From assembly GCA_934777095.1 (NCBI GenBank), contig CAKVNP010000025.1:1-12099 (forward strand): a DNA stretch of 12,099 nt, given 5' to 3'. Shown one piece after another: positions 1 through 7,273 of the stretch (its first letter is position 1; every line of letters starts with the position of its first letter). The position numbers and the translations under genes were made by a program. This stretch comes from an uncultured Clostridium sp. GTDB taxonomy: Bacteria; Bacillota; Clostridia; Clostridiales; Clostridiaceae. The notes below the pieces were generated by a model, which was not told where the DNA came from, ran no database searches, and saw only the letters and a list, made by a program, of their open reading frames with translations.

Positions 1-46
1 AATCAATACAATAAAAGGTGGATATTGATTATTTAGGAGTGACAAA

Positions 47-1459
47 ATGTATAACAAAAGATATTTTTACACCATAAAAATAAACATAGCTGATAAAATT
101 ACTTTAGTATTAGCTTATTTAGGAGCTATTTTAGCGTTGTTCATATACTTGACGTCATACGAAAACGCTAAACAGTATCAATATGATAGAATTGAAAGAA
201 GCTTATATCAATATTCGGAAAATTTTAAAGAGACAGTAGATGATTATTTATTCTACAATATAAAAACATTAAGTCTTTTAGCATCAATGGAAGAAGTAAA
301 TAATATGGAATGGGATAGTCAATATAATTTCTTGAATAAAAAAAAGGAATTATTAAACTTTGAACATTTTATTGTAGTTGATTTAGAAGGAAATTGTTAT
401 TATACCAATAGAAATGAAATTAAAAATCAAAGTGATGAACAATTTTTTGCTGATGTAATGGATAATGAGATATATATTACAAACCCATTTACTGAAGAAA
501 TTGAGAATAGATCTATTACCACTTTAAGCGTGCCTATTTATAATGGTGATAAAAGAGTTGGTTCTTTATGTGGTGTAATTGATTTGAAGAAAATATATTC
601 AAGTTTTGAAAATAATTCAGTGGGACAAAGTGGCTATTGCTTTTTAATTAATAAAAAAGGAGATTACATTGCACATAGAAATATGGAATATGTAATTAAT
701 TCAAAAAATGTATTTGATCAATTAAATGAGAATGATAGAAATTTTTTATTAGAAGGAATAGACAGCGAAGAAACAATAAATGGTGAGATTATAATAGATG
801 AAGATACATATTATGCAGCTATAACTAAATTAAATCTTGTTAATTGGGAGCTGGTGGTAATAATCCCTACAGAAGAGGAGCTAATAGGAATAAATAGCTT
901 TATTAAAGCTCAAGTAATATCTATCAGTATCGTATTTATACTTTTAATACTGAGCATAAAATGGGTAATACAAGGATTTAAAAATCATAAACTTGCTTAT
1001 ACAGATTCATTAACAAACTTAGGAAATAGAGCTGCAATTGAAACTGTAAATAACAAATTAGAAAATGATTATAAAACAAACATAGGAATAATAAGTTTTG
1101 ATTTAAATGATTTTAAGTACATTAACGATACATATGGACATGCTAAAGGAGATATAGTTTTAGTTTCCTTTGCAAAGATACTAAAAAAGGTGTTTTCAAA
1201 AAACTTTATAGGAAGAATGGGAGGCGATGAATTTATTGTAATCATTCCAAATGCCACACCAACTATAATTGAAAAAAAGATATCTGAAATGGATGAATTA
1301 ATAAAATTATATAATGATTCTAATGATCTTAAAATAAAAGTTTCTTATGGATATGCTGTGAGAAATAAAGGTAAGGAAGAATCTTTAGAAGAAACATACT
1401 CCACAGCTGATAAAAATATGTATTTAATCAAGCAGAGTAAAAAGAATAAGAATGTTTAA
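47..1459 (+). CDS. Membrane-anchored diguanylate cyclase with dCache-type sensor and GGDEF domain
   Basis: This 470-residue protein probably makes cyclic-di-GMP from two GTP in response to an extracellular signal. Residues about 17-37 form one membrane helix. Residues about 40-285 are an outside sensor region with the look of a double Cache domain. A second helix lies at about 288-308, followed directly by a GGDEF domain. The active site is intact: the metal-binding Asp is D352 in FDLNDFKYIN, and the GGDEF signature is at 392-396. The usual inhibitory I-site (RxxD just before GGDEF) is not there: the stretch reads FSKNFIGRM, so product feedback inhibition is probably absent. The ATG has an AGGAG ribosome binding site at 35-39, seven bases upstream. 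An EAL protein follows 110 bp downstream on the same strand, so opposing enzymes are neighbours. The ligand cannot be told from sequence. Confidence 0.9.
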   Translation: MYNKRYFYTIKINIADKITLVLAYLGAILALFIYLTSYENAKQYQYDRIERSLYQYSENFKETVDDYLFYNIKTLSLLASMEEVNNMEWDSQYNFLNKKKELLNFEHFIVVDLEGNCYYTNRNEIKNQSDEQFFADVMDNEIYITNPFTEEIENRSITTLSVPIYNGDKRVGSLCGVIDLKKIYSSFENNSVGQSGYCFLINKKGDYIAHRNMEYVINSKNVFDQLNENDRNFLLEGIDSEETINGEIIIDEDTYYAAITKLNLVNWELVVIIPTEEELIGINSFIKAQVISISIVFILLILSIKWVIQGFKNHKLAYTDSLTNLGNRAAIETVNNKLENDYKTNIGIISFDLNDFKYINDTYGHAKGDIVLVSFAKILKKVFSKNFIGRMGGDEFIVIIPNATPTIIEKKISEMDELIKLYNDSNDLKIKVSYGYAVRNKGKEESLEETYSTADKNMYLIKQSKKNKNV

Positions 1460-1569
1460 TTCAATTAATTATTTAAGTAATAGCTTATGCTTAGACTATG
1501 TGGAAATATAAAGAAAATGAATAATTATGTCGATAATTATAGATAGTATTTATAGAGAGGATGAAATAT

Positions 1570-3222
1570 TTGAATAACCAAGGATTAAGCCAAAATGATT
1601 TAGTTCAGATTATGGATATATTAAAACAGGATGAAAATATATATGCTTTAGTAGCAAAGTCTCTAGGAAGAGTGGCGGAAAAGCTTTCTATACATTCAGT
1701 TTCAATAACTTGTGTTATTGATGGTAAAGAAGAGGTTATTCCAGTAATTAATTATCATCAGGGTATCAATGAAGAAAACTGTAATGTGTATAGAAATGAA
1801 TTCACTTCAAATGGAGTAAAGACTACATTTAATATATATAGATATAAAGCTACAGGACAATGGAATAATGACCAGTTAGATTCATTAAGAGTAGTAACTA
1901 CAATACTATATATGAATATTGAAAAAAGTAAATTAATAGAATTCATTGAAAGAGCCAAAAATATTGATCATCAAACAGGAATTCCTAATTATAATGGCTT
2001 TGATAAATATTTGAATAAAATAGTTTCTGATAAAAAAGGTAGTGAATATGCTGTAGCCTACTTTAATATTAAGAATTTTAAAATAGTTAATAGTCAATAT
2101 GGAAATAATATTGCTACACAAATATTAGTTGAATACACTAGAAAGATGTATGAGGAGACTAAGGAACATGGGATTGTCGGCCGCTTAGGTGGATATAATT
2201 ATATGGCAGTAATTAAAAAAGATAAATTAGATGAATTTATTAATAGATTAAATTGTACGAGGGTTTCTTTCGAATTTAAAGGTAAAAAGATAGAATGTGA
2301 ACTACAAGCAAGAGCTGGAATATATCTATTAACAGGAAATGAACAATATTATCAACAGGCAATAGGGAAAATTAGTAATACCTTTGGACTATGTAGAAGA
2401 ATGGATTCAACTAATATAATCTTTTACGATGAAAATATTGAAAGACAATTAATTAGAGAAAAAGAAATAGAAAGAGAAATAGAACCTGCTATTAAAAATA
2501 AAGAATTTTATGTTGTATATCAGCCTAAGGTTAATTTGCAGAATTATGAAATTGTTGGAGCAGAGGCATTAATAAGATGGAAGCATAATGGAGAAATACT
2601 TCCACCATTTCACTTTATCCCAATATGTGAGAGAACCAATCTTATATGTAAGTTAGATTTTTATGTTTTAGAATCAGTTTGTGAATCTATAAGAATGTGG
2701 TGTGATCAAGGGATAAAACCAGTAAAAGTATCAGTTAATTTCTCTAAAAAGCATTTTGCAGCAAAAGATATAGCAAAAAATATTATGGATATTATAAGAA
2801 AATATAATGTTTCTCCTGAATTAGTAGAAATTGAATTTACAGAAACAGCATATTTAGATGAATATGAAAATTTAATAGCTACCTTAAAAGATTTAAAGGA
2901 GTATGGTTTAGGAACATCTATGGATGACTTTGGTGTAGGATATTCTTCTATTAATTTACTACAGGATTTAGAATTTGATGTATTAAAATTAGACAGAGCA
3001 TTTTTATTAAAACAATCTAAGGAAAGAAATAAAATTATCTGTGAAAATATAGTTAAGATGTCTAAAGAACTTGAAATGGATATAATATCTGAAGGTGTTG
3101 AAACAACGGAGCATGTAGAATTTCTAAAAAGTATAGGATGTAATAAAGCACAAGGATATTTCTTTGATAAACCGCTTGAAATAGAAGAGTTTAAATTAAG
3201 ATTATTAAATAGAAAGTATTAA
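1570..3222 (+). CDS. Cyclic-di-GMP phosphodiesterase, degenerate GGDEF plus intact EAL
   Basis: The product is soluble, about 550 residues, and probably hydrolyses cyclic-di-GMP to pGpG. I number from a TTG at 1570. An ATG at 1561 abuts the GAGAGG ribosome binding site (1555-1560) with no spacer, whereas the TTG lies nine bases from it; the ATG start would add three residues. Residues 1 to about 125 match no family I recognise. Residues about 130-290 are a GGDEF fold whose signature is GGYNY (207-211), so it should not make the nucleotide and may bind GTP as a regulator. The EAL domain covers about 300-545 and has all expected residues: EAL at 332-334, N390 (SVNFS), E422, D452 and D453 (DDFGVGYSS), K473, E508 (SEGVET) and Q528 (AQGYFF). 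There is no membrane helix or signal peptide. It may be coupled with the upstream cyclase. Confidence 0.9.
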   Translation: MNNQGLSQNDLVQIMDILKQDENIYALVAKSLGRVAEKLSIHSVSITCVIDGKEEVIPVINYHQGINEENCNVYRNEFTSNGVKTTFNIYRYKATGQWNNDQLDSLRVVTTILYMNIEKSKLIEFIERAKNIDHQTGIPNYNGFDKYLNKIVSDKKGSEYAVAYFNIKNFKIVNSQYGNNIATQILVEYTRKMYEETKEHGIVGRLGGYNYMAVIKKDKLDEFINRLNCTRVSFEFKGKKIECELQARAGIYLLTGNEQYYQQAIGKISNTFGLCRRMDSTNIIFYDENIERQLIREKEIEREIEPAIKNKEFYVVYQPKVNLQNYEIVGAEALIRWKHNGEILPPFHFIPICERTNLICKLDFYVLESVCESIRMWCDQGIKPVKVSVNFSKKHFAAKDIAKNIMDIIRKYNVSPELVEIEFTETAYLDEYENLIATLKDLKEYGLGTSMDDFGVGYSSINLLQDLEFDVLKLDRAFLLKQSKERNKIICENIVKMSKELEMDIISEGVETTEHVEFLKSIGCNKAQGYFFDKPLEIEEFKLRLLNRKY

Positions 3223-3321
3223 TTTCTTTATTTTATTGATAGATTATACATTATCTTTTGTTGTACAGGAAAAATAAAAAATACTATTATTAGACTATAA
3301 GTGTGAAGAGGATATTTATAA

Positions 3322-3825
3322 ATGAATAATATGTTAATACCTATAAAAGAATGTGAATTTAAAGAAAAAGTCGCTATTAAATTTAATAATATTAATGAAG
3401 GATTTAATAAATATAATAATTCAGTCATTGAAGGGACAGAGGAAGCTTTTATTCAATTTATTAAGAGTGCATATGAATTAAATGGGCAGGATTATTCTTA
3501 TGTTGATTTTTATTATAATGTTTTAAATAAAGAAGATAAGTCTACCTTAAAGAAATTAGTTTCAGCAGAGGATAGAAAAGCATTAGAAGACTTCGAAAAG
3601 CAATATAATGAAAAGAATATATATTATAAGTTAACAGAAGAGAGTATTCCAATAATAACAAGATTATGTACTAAGGAAGTATTATTTTCAACATTTTATT
3701 TTATTAAGTATCCATGTACAATATGGGGAAATTATAATAATAGCTTTCCTATATTTTATAATACCCAGGAGCTTTATTATAAATATAGAGAAATGGCAGC
3801 GGAGAATAATATTAATATTAAATAA
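3322..3825 (+). CDS. Hypothetical protein, 167 residues, unknown family
   Basis: I do not recognise this protein. The start ATG has a GAGGAT ribosome binding site at 3308-3313 with good spacing, the frame is uninterrupted, and a strong terminator follows the stop by only a few bases, so the gene is probably real. The product looks soluble: no signal peptide or clear membrane helix. It is acidic and Lys/Glu-rich up to about residue 110, then rich in aromatic residues (Tyr, Phe, Trp) over 118-155. Cysteines are at 11, 116 and 132. It lies 99 bp behind the EAL phosphodiesterase and ahead of the block's terminator, so it may be expressed with the cyclic-di-GMP genes. No PilZ-type motif (RxxxR with DxSxxG) is visible, so there is no direct sign that it binds the nucleotide. 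Confidence 0.7.
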   Translation: MNNMLIPIKECEFKEKVAIKFNNINEGFNKYNNSVIEGTEEAFIQFIKSAYELNGQDYSYVDFYYNVLNKEDKSTLKKLVSAEDRKALEDFEKQYNEKNIYYKLTEESIPIITRLCTKEVLFSTFYFIKYPCTIWGNYNNSFPIFYNTQELYYKYREMAAENNINIK

Positions 3826-3828
3826 CGG

Positions 3829-3871
3829 AAAGCAGAAGTATTGTATTAGTAGCAGATACTTCTGCTTTTTT
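3829..3871 (+). terminator. Intrinsic terminator closing the cyclic-di-GMP block
   Basis: A perfect 13-bp stem pairs AAAGCAGAAGTAT (3829-3841) with ATACTTCTGCTTT (3856-3868) across a 14-base loop, and ends in a run of six T (3866-3871). It starts four bases after the stop codon of the 167-residue gene and separates that block from glmS. Confidence 0.9.
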
Positions 3872-3929
3872 ATATGGAAAAATTTTAATGTTAGTACAGA
3901 AAAAATTTAACATTATATTGAAAAAATGT

Positions 3930-3957
3930 TTGAATTACTAGAATTATAGGTTATAAT
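3930..3957 (+). promoter_or_regulatory. Candidate sigma-A promoter for the glmS leader
   Basis: TTGAAT (3930-3935), a 16-base spacer and TATAAT (3952-3957) make a good housekeeping promoter just after the terminator. Transcription would begin near 3964, leaving about 155 bases ahead of the ribozyme cleavage site. A second candidate lies closer to the ribozyme at 4035-4062. Sequence alone does not say which one is used. Confidence 0.5.
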
Positions 3958-4034
3958 GTAAAAGAATTTCCTTTGAATAATAGATTACAGGTATAAAAAA
4001 TTGTAACTAAAATAGTGATGAAATATTTTAATTG

Positions 4035-4062
4035 TTGTGATAGAATAGTCACATGGTATAAA
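4035..4062 (+). promoter_or_regulatory. Second candidate glmS promoter with an overlapping palindrome
   Basis: TTGTGA (4035-4040), 16 bases and TATAAA (4057-4062) could be a promoter starting about 50 bases before the ribozyme cleavage site. A perfect inverted repeat TGTGA-N8-TCACA (4036-4053) covers the -35 end and most of the spacer, where a bound repressor would block RNA polymerase. The half-sites resemble those of Crp/Fnr or Rex proteins, but the 8-base gap is wider than the usual 6 of Crp, so the regulator is not assigned. Confidence 0.35.
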
Positions 4063-4117
4063 ATATGAAGCTTAAGGAAGTGGTATATGGTAAGATTGAG
4101 AAATTAAAAGAATAAAA

Positions 4118-4390
4118 AGCGCCAGAACTCTTAATATAATGAGCAATTATGAATTAAGAATTATGAATTACTGATAAAACTCTTTCAGAGTTTTTGAAAA
4201 TTAATTTTAAGAAATTCCGTAGGAATTTCAACCTAGCATTCATCATTCATCATTCGTAATTCATCATTGTAAAAAGAGTTGACGAGGATGGGGAGTATCG
4301 AAATCTTCGGCGGATGCCCCACGGTATCGCACTACCGTAAACGACTGGTAAACCTATGGAGTGATCTGTAGAACAAATTCAGTCAGGTGT
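4118..4390 (+). ncRNA. glmS: glmS self-cleaving ribozyme (glucosamine-6-phosphate activated)
   Basis: This catalytic RNA in the leader of glmS cleaves itself when it binds glucosamine-6-phosphate, the product of GlmS, and so lowers glmS expression. Cleavage is expected between A4118 and G4119 in AGCGCCAGAACTCTT. The conserved core appears at 4279-4320: GTTGACGAGG, TATCGA, then TCTTCGGCGG and GCCCC. Stem P1 pairs AACTCTT (4126-4132) with AAGAGTT (4274-4280). P3 is ACGGTA (4321-4326) with TACCGT (4333-4338). P4 is closed by GACTG (4343-4347) and CAGTC (4380-4384). The core resembles the Thermoanaerobacter tengcongensis and Bacillus ribozymes closely. The P1 loop is about 141 bases and contains an inverted-repeat element (4144-4269). 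About 108 bases separate the core's end from the ATG of glmS; I see CTAGG three times there (4419, 4440, 4445) but no clear further structure before the ribosome binding site. Confidence 0.95.
4144..4269. repeat. MITE-like inverted-repeat element inside ribozyme stem-loop P1
   Basis: The ends of this AT-rich element are imperfect inverted repeats: 4144-4170 matches the reverse complement of 4243-4269 at 23 of 27 positions, both built from GAATTATGAATTA-like units. Inside are two hairpins: AAAACTCT/AGAGTTTT (4176-4183 with 4187-4194), followed by T residues, and GAAATTCC/GGAATTTC (4211-4218 with 4222-4229). Its left arm (4145-4179) matches the left arm of a second copy (10972-11006) at about 32 of 35 bases, and the right arms are also alike. 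It has no ORF, and I could not define a target-site duplication, so mobility is inferred from the two copies. Confidence 0.8.
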
Positions 4391-4498
4391 TAAAAGCCCT
4401 CAGGTATAGTTTTGATTTCTAGGATTATTATGCCATTTACTAGGCTAGGACGAGCTGTAGCAAAGGAAATAATTTAAAAATTTGGAGGACAAGAAATT

Positions 4499-6328
4499 AT
4501 GTGCGGAATAGTAGGATATGTAGGAAGTAAAAATGCAACACCTTATTTAATAGAAGGTTTATCAAAGTTAGAATATAGAGGATATGACTCAGCAGGTATT
4601 GCAGTTGTAAATAACGGATCAGTTACTGTAGTTAAGCATAAAGGTCGTTTAGCAAACTTAGAAAATGAATTAGAAAAATCTCCAGTAAGTGGATTTACAG
4701 GGATAGGACACACTAGATGGGCAACTCATGGAGCACCATCTGATGTTAATTCACATCCACATCAAACATCAAAGGGAGATATAACAGTAGTTCACAATGG
4801 TATAATTGAAAACTACGCAGAATTAACTAAATGGTTAAAATCTGAAGGATATGAATTCAAATCTCAAACAGATACAGAAGTAATACCAAACTTAATTCAT
4901 CATTTCTATGAAGGAGATCTTTTAGCAGCAGTAATTAAAGCTACAGAAAAGCTTGAAGGAAGCTATGCTATTGGAGTTGTTTGCGGTGAAGAACCAGACA
5001 AGCTTATAGCAGTAAGAAAAGATAGTCCATTAATAGTTGGAATTGGACAAGGAGAATCATTTATAGCTTCAGATATTCCAGCTGTATTAAATCATACAAG
5101 AGATATTTATCTTTTAGAAGATAATGAATATGTAATTTTAACTAAAGATGGAGCTAAAATAGTTTCAGCTAATGGTGATGAAATAAAGAAAGAAATATAT
5201 AAAGTAACATGGAATGCAGATGCAGCAGAAAAAGGCGGCTATGATTCATTTATGTTAAAGGAAATTCATGAACAGCCAAAGGCTATCAAAGACACTATGG
5301 CAGCAAGAGTTTCTTTAGAAGAATCAGTTAAGTTTGATGATTTCAAATTAACTAAAGAGCAGTTAGATGATATAGATAGAATATATATAGTAGCTTGTGG
5401 AACAGCTTACCATGCAGGATTAATGGGTAAAGTAGCAATCGAAAAATTAGCTAGAATACCAGTAGAGGTTGATATAGCATCAGAATTTAGATATAGAGAT
5501 CCACTAGTAACTAATAAGACTCTTTTAATTACTGTAAGCCAATCAGGTGAAACAGCTGATACATTAGCAGTATTAAGAGAATGTAAAAAGATTGGTGCTA
5601 GAACTTTAGCAGTTACTAATGTTGTAGGAAGTAGTCTTTCAAGAGAAGCTGATGATGTTATATACACAATGGCTGGGCCAGAAATAGCAGTTGCATCTAC
5701 AAAGGCATACACAACTCAAGTTGTAGTAATGAATATGTTAGGAATGCATTTTGCTAAATTAAGAGGAATGTTAAATGAAGAAGTTGAAGCATCATTAAAA
5801 GAATCTTTATTAACATTACCTGAAAAAATAGATGAAATATTAGAACACAAAGAAAAAGCAGCTGAAGTGGCTAAGATATTAGCAGGAGAAAATGATGTAT
5901 TCTATTTAGGTAGAGGGGCAGACTTTGCATTAGCTTTAGAAGGCTCATTAAAAATAAAAGAAATATCATATATCCATTCAGAAGCATATGCTGGTGGAGA
6001 ACTTAAGCACGGAACAATCGCATTAATTGAGCCAGGAACTAAGATTATTGCATTAATGACTCAGCAGCAGTTAGAAGAAAAGATGGTCAGCAATATTAGA
6101 GAAGTTAAGGCAAGAGGTGCTGAAATAATAGCAGTTGCTTATGATGATGATTCAGAATTAGATAAAGAAGTATTTGATTATGTATTACCAATACCAAGAA
6201 CGAATGAAATGGTAGCACCAGTATTAGGAGCAATCCAATTACAATTACTTGCTTACTACACAGCAAAAGAAAAAGGCTGCGATATAGATAAGCCAAGAAA
6301 TTTAGCTAAATCAGTTACAGTAGAGTAA
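4499..6328 (+). CDS. glmS: Glutamine--fructose-6-phosphate aminotransferase (isomerizing)
   Basis: GlmS makes glucosamine-6-phosphate from fructose-6-phosphate and glutamine, the first committed step toward UDP-GlcNAc for peptidoglycan; it acts in the cytoplasm as a dimer. The full 609-residue length is typical. The N-terminal glutaminase begins MCGIVGYVG, with Cys2 as nucleophile, HTRWATHG at 71-78, HNGIIENY at 99-106 and D125 in TDTE. Two SIS sugar-isomerase domains follow, with CGTAYHAG near 300-307, SQSGETADT at 347-355, E481 in EGSLKIKE and H504 in ELKHG. The C-terminus NLAKSVTVE carries the conserved lysine (K604). The ribosome binding site GGAGGA (4484-4489) is nine bases before the ATG. 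Regulation is by the upstream ribozyme. A terminator follows closely, so the gene is probably transcribed alone. Confidence 0.98.
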   Translation: MCGIVGYVGSKNATPYLIEGLSKLEYRGYDSAGIAVVNNGSVTVVKHKGRLANLENELEKSPVSGFTGIGHTRWATHGAPSDVNSHPHQTSKGDITVVHNGIIENYAELTKWLKSEGYEFKSQTDTEVIPNLIHHFYEGDLLAAVIKATEKLEGSYAIGVVCGEEPDKLIAVRKDSPLIVGIGQGESFIASDIPAVLNHTRDIYLLEDNEYVILTKDGAKIVSANGDEIKKEIYKVTWNADAAEKGGYDSFMLKEIHEQPKAIKDTMAARVSLEESVKFDDFKLTKEQLDDIDRIYIVACGTAYHAGLMGKVAIEKLARIPVEVDIASEFRYRDPLVTNKTLLITVSQSGETADTLAVLRECKKIGARTLAVTNVVGSSLSREADDVIYTMAGPEIAVASTKAYTTQVVVMNMLGMHFAKLRGMLNEEVEASLKESLLTLPEKIDEILEHKEKAAEVAKILAGENDVFYLGRGADFALALEGSLKIKEISYIHSEAYAGGELKHGTIALIEPGTKIIALMTQQQLEEKMVSNIREVKARGAEIIAVAYDDDSELDKEVFDYVLPIPRTNEMVAPVLGAIQLQLLAYYTAKEKGCDIDKPRNLAKSVTVE

Positions 6329-6343
6329 TAGAATATATTTAAT

Positions 6344-6380
6344 AAAATGAGGTAAAGATTAGTCTTTTCCTCATTTTTTT
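6344..6380 (+). terminator. Intrinsic terminator of glmS
   Basis: AAAATGAGG (6344-6352) pairs with CCTCATTTT (6369-6377), with an inner AAAGA/TCTTT stem (6354-6358 with 6363-6367) and a TTAG loop. The T run reaches 6380. It starts 15 bases after the glmS stop codon. Confidence 0.9.
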
Positions 6381-6444
6381 ATTAAGAAAATATTAAAATA
6401 ATATTACATTTATCATATAATGGTAAAATTTAAATAAAACGGAG

Positions 6445-6471
6445 TATAATAGAAAAGAGGAACGTAGGAGG
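6445..6471 (+). promoter_or_regulatory. -10-like TATAAT and Shine-Dalgarno sequence ahead of the PAP2 gene
   Basis: TATAAT at 6445-6450 could be a -10 box, although no good -35 lies at the right distance. AGGAGG at 6466-6471 is a near-perfect Shine-Dalgarno sequence. No ATG, GTG or TTG occurs in any frame between 6472 and 6509, where the start codon should be. The PAP2 frame is open right up to this site, so the signal very likely belongs to that gene. Confidence 0.5.
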
Positions 6472-6546
6472 CGAAAACAGAAAAACAAAATATTAGAATT
6501 AGTTAATAAATGTATTGAGTTAAAATTTATTGATTTAATTTGGTTA

Positions 6547-7224
6547 TTGATTATACCAATAATCAATGTAAATTATTTTTTAGCAAGTGTAGTATCTGAT
6601 AATGGAATTAGTTTAACTACTTCTTTGGACCGTAAAATCCCATTCAACGCATTTTTTATTCTGCCATATATTTATTGGTATGTATTTGTAGTACTAGGAT
6701 TTATATTAATAATGCGTAAAGATAGAGAAAGATATATTAGATGCCTTATTGCAACTACGATAGGTATGTGTGTATCATATGTTTTCTTTTATGTTTTTCC
6801 TACGGAAATATCTAGACCTGTGGTTAATGATAGTAATATATTAAATAAGCTAGTTAATATGATTTATTATAATGACCGACCTGTTAATTGTTTTCCATCA
6901 TTACATGTATTAAATACTTATTTAATAATGAGATATACCAAAATAGATGATTCAAAAAGAATTTTTTCTTATACACAAATAGTAGGCATACTAATAATAC
7001 TATCAACAGTCTTTATTAAACAGCATTTCGTATATGATATTCTTGGATCAATAATTATCAGTGAAATAATAATCAGTATTGTAAATAGGATAAAAGATGA
7101 AAAGATAAGATTCTTACTAGAACTTCCATATGAAGTTATAGAAAAGATAGCATCTATTAATATGAAAAATGATAAGAATGGAAGAAAAGCAATAATTGGT
7201 GATAAAAAACAAGGGATGATTTAA
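6547..7224 (+). CDS. PAP2-family membrane phosphatase/phosphotransferase (AUR1-like group)
   Basis: This polytopic membrane protein probably cleaves or transfers a phosphate from a lipid-linked substrate. From the TTG at 6547 it is 225 residues, with PAP2 motifs SRPVV near 89-93, NCFPSLHV at 114-121 (H120 as general acid), and IKQHFVYDILG with H160 as nucleophile and D164. The KQHxxxD form fits the PAP2_3/inositol-phosphorylceramide-synthase-like group better than classic PAP2. The TTG has no ribosome binding site and would cut the first membrane helix, whereas the frame is open upstream and the residues from 6478 (KNKILELVNKCIELK...) look coding. The true start is therefore probably about 6478-6490, close to AGGAGG at 6466-6471, using a non-standard or mutated codon. 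The C-terminal tail is Lys-rich. Its substrate is unknown; undecaprenyl- or phospholipid-type lipids are possible. Confidence 0.8.
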   Translation: MIIPIINVNYFLASVVSDNGISLTTSLDRKIPFNAFFILPYIYWYVFVVLGFILIMRKDRERYIRCLIATTIGMCVSYVFFYVFPTEISRPVVNDSNILNKLVNMIYYNDRPVNCFPSLHVLNTYLIMRYTKIDDSKRIFSYTQIVGILIILSTVFIKQHFVYDILGSIIISEIIISIVNRIKDEKIRFLLELPYEVIEKIASINMKNDKNGRKAIIGDKKQGMI

Positions 7225-7228
7225 TGAA

Positions 7229-7266
7229 AGCTTTTACAAAATAAATCTATTTATTTTGTAAAAGCT
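7229..7266. terminator. Long perfect hairpin between convergent genes
   Basis: A perfect 17-bp stem pairs 7229-7245 (AGCTTTTACAAAATAAA) with 7250-7266 across the loop TCTA. It sits between the stop of the PAP2 gene (7224) and the stop of the minus-strand permease (7274). The T tracts on both sides are short, so it may work as a modest terminator in both directions. Confidence 0.75.
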
Positions 7267-7273
7267 CTTATTA

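Noticed and set aside
1521..1540. ATAATTAT-GTCG-ATAATTAT repeat upstream of the EAL gene.
   Set aside because: The unit is self-complementary and purely AT, so it is likely by chance in this DNA, and no promoter is clearly linked to it.
1561..1563. ATG start for the EAL protein.
   Set aside because: It touches the GAGAGG ribosome binding site with no spacer; TTG at 1570 has proper spacing.
4065..4115. Short ORF of 16 codons (MKLKEVVYGKIEKLKE) ending just before the ribozyme cleavage site, and an overlapping 6-codon ORF at 4087-4107 with AAGGAAG upstream.
   Set aside because: The longer one has no ribosome binding site and the shorter is too short to separate from chance; neither is supported as a leader peptide without conservation data.
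5407..5712. Minus-strand frame of 101 codons within glmS.
   Set aside because: It is a shadow of a clearly functional, fully conserved gene.
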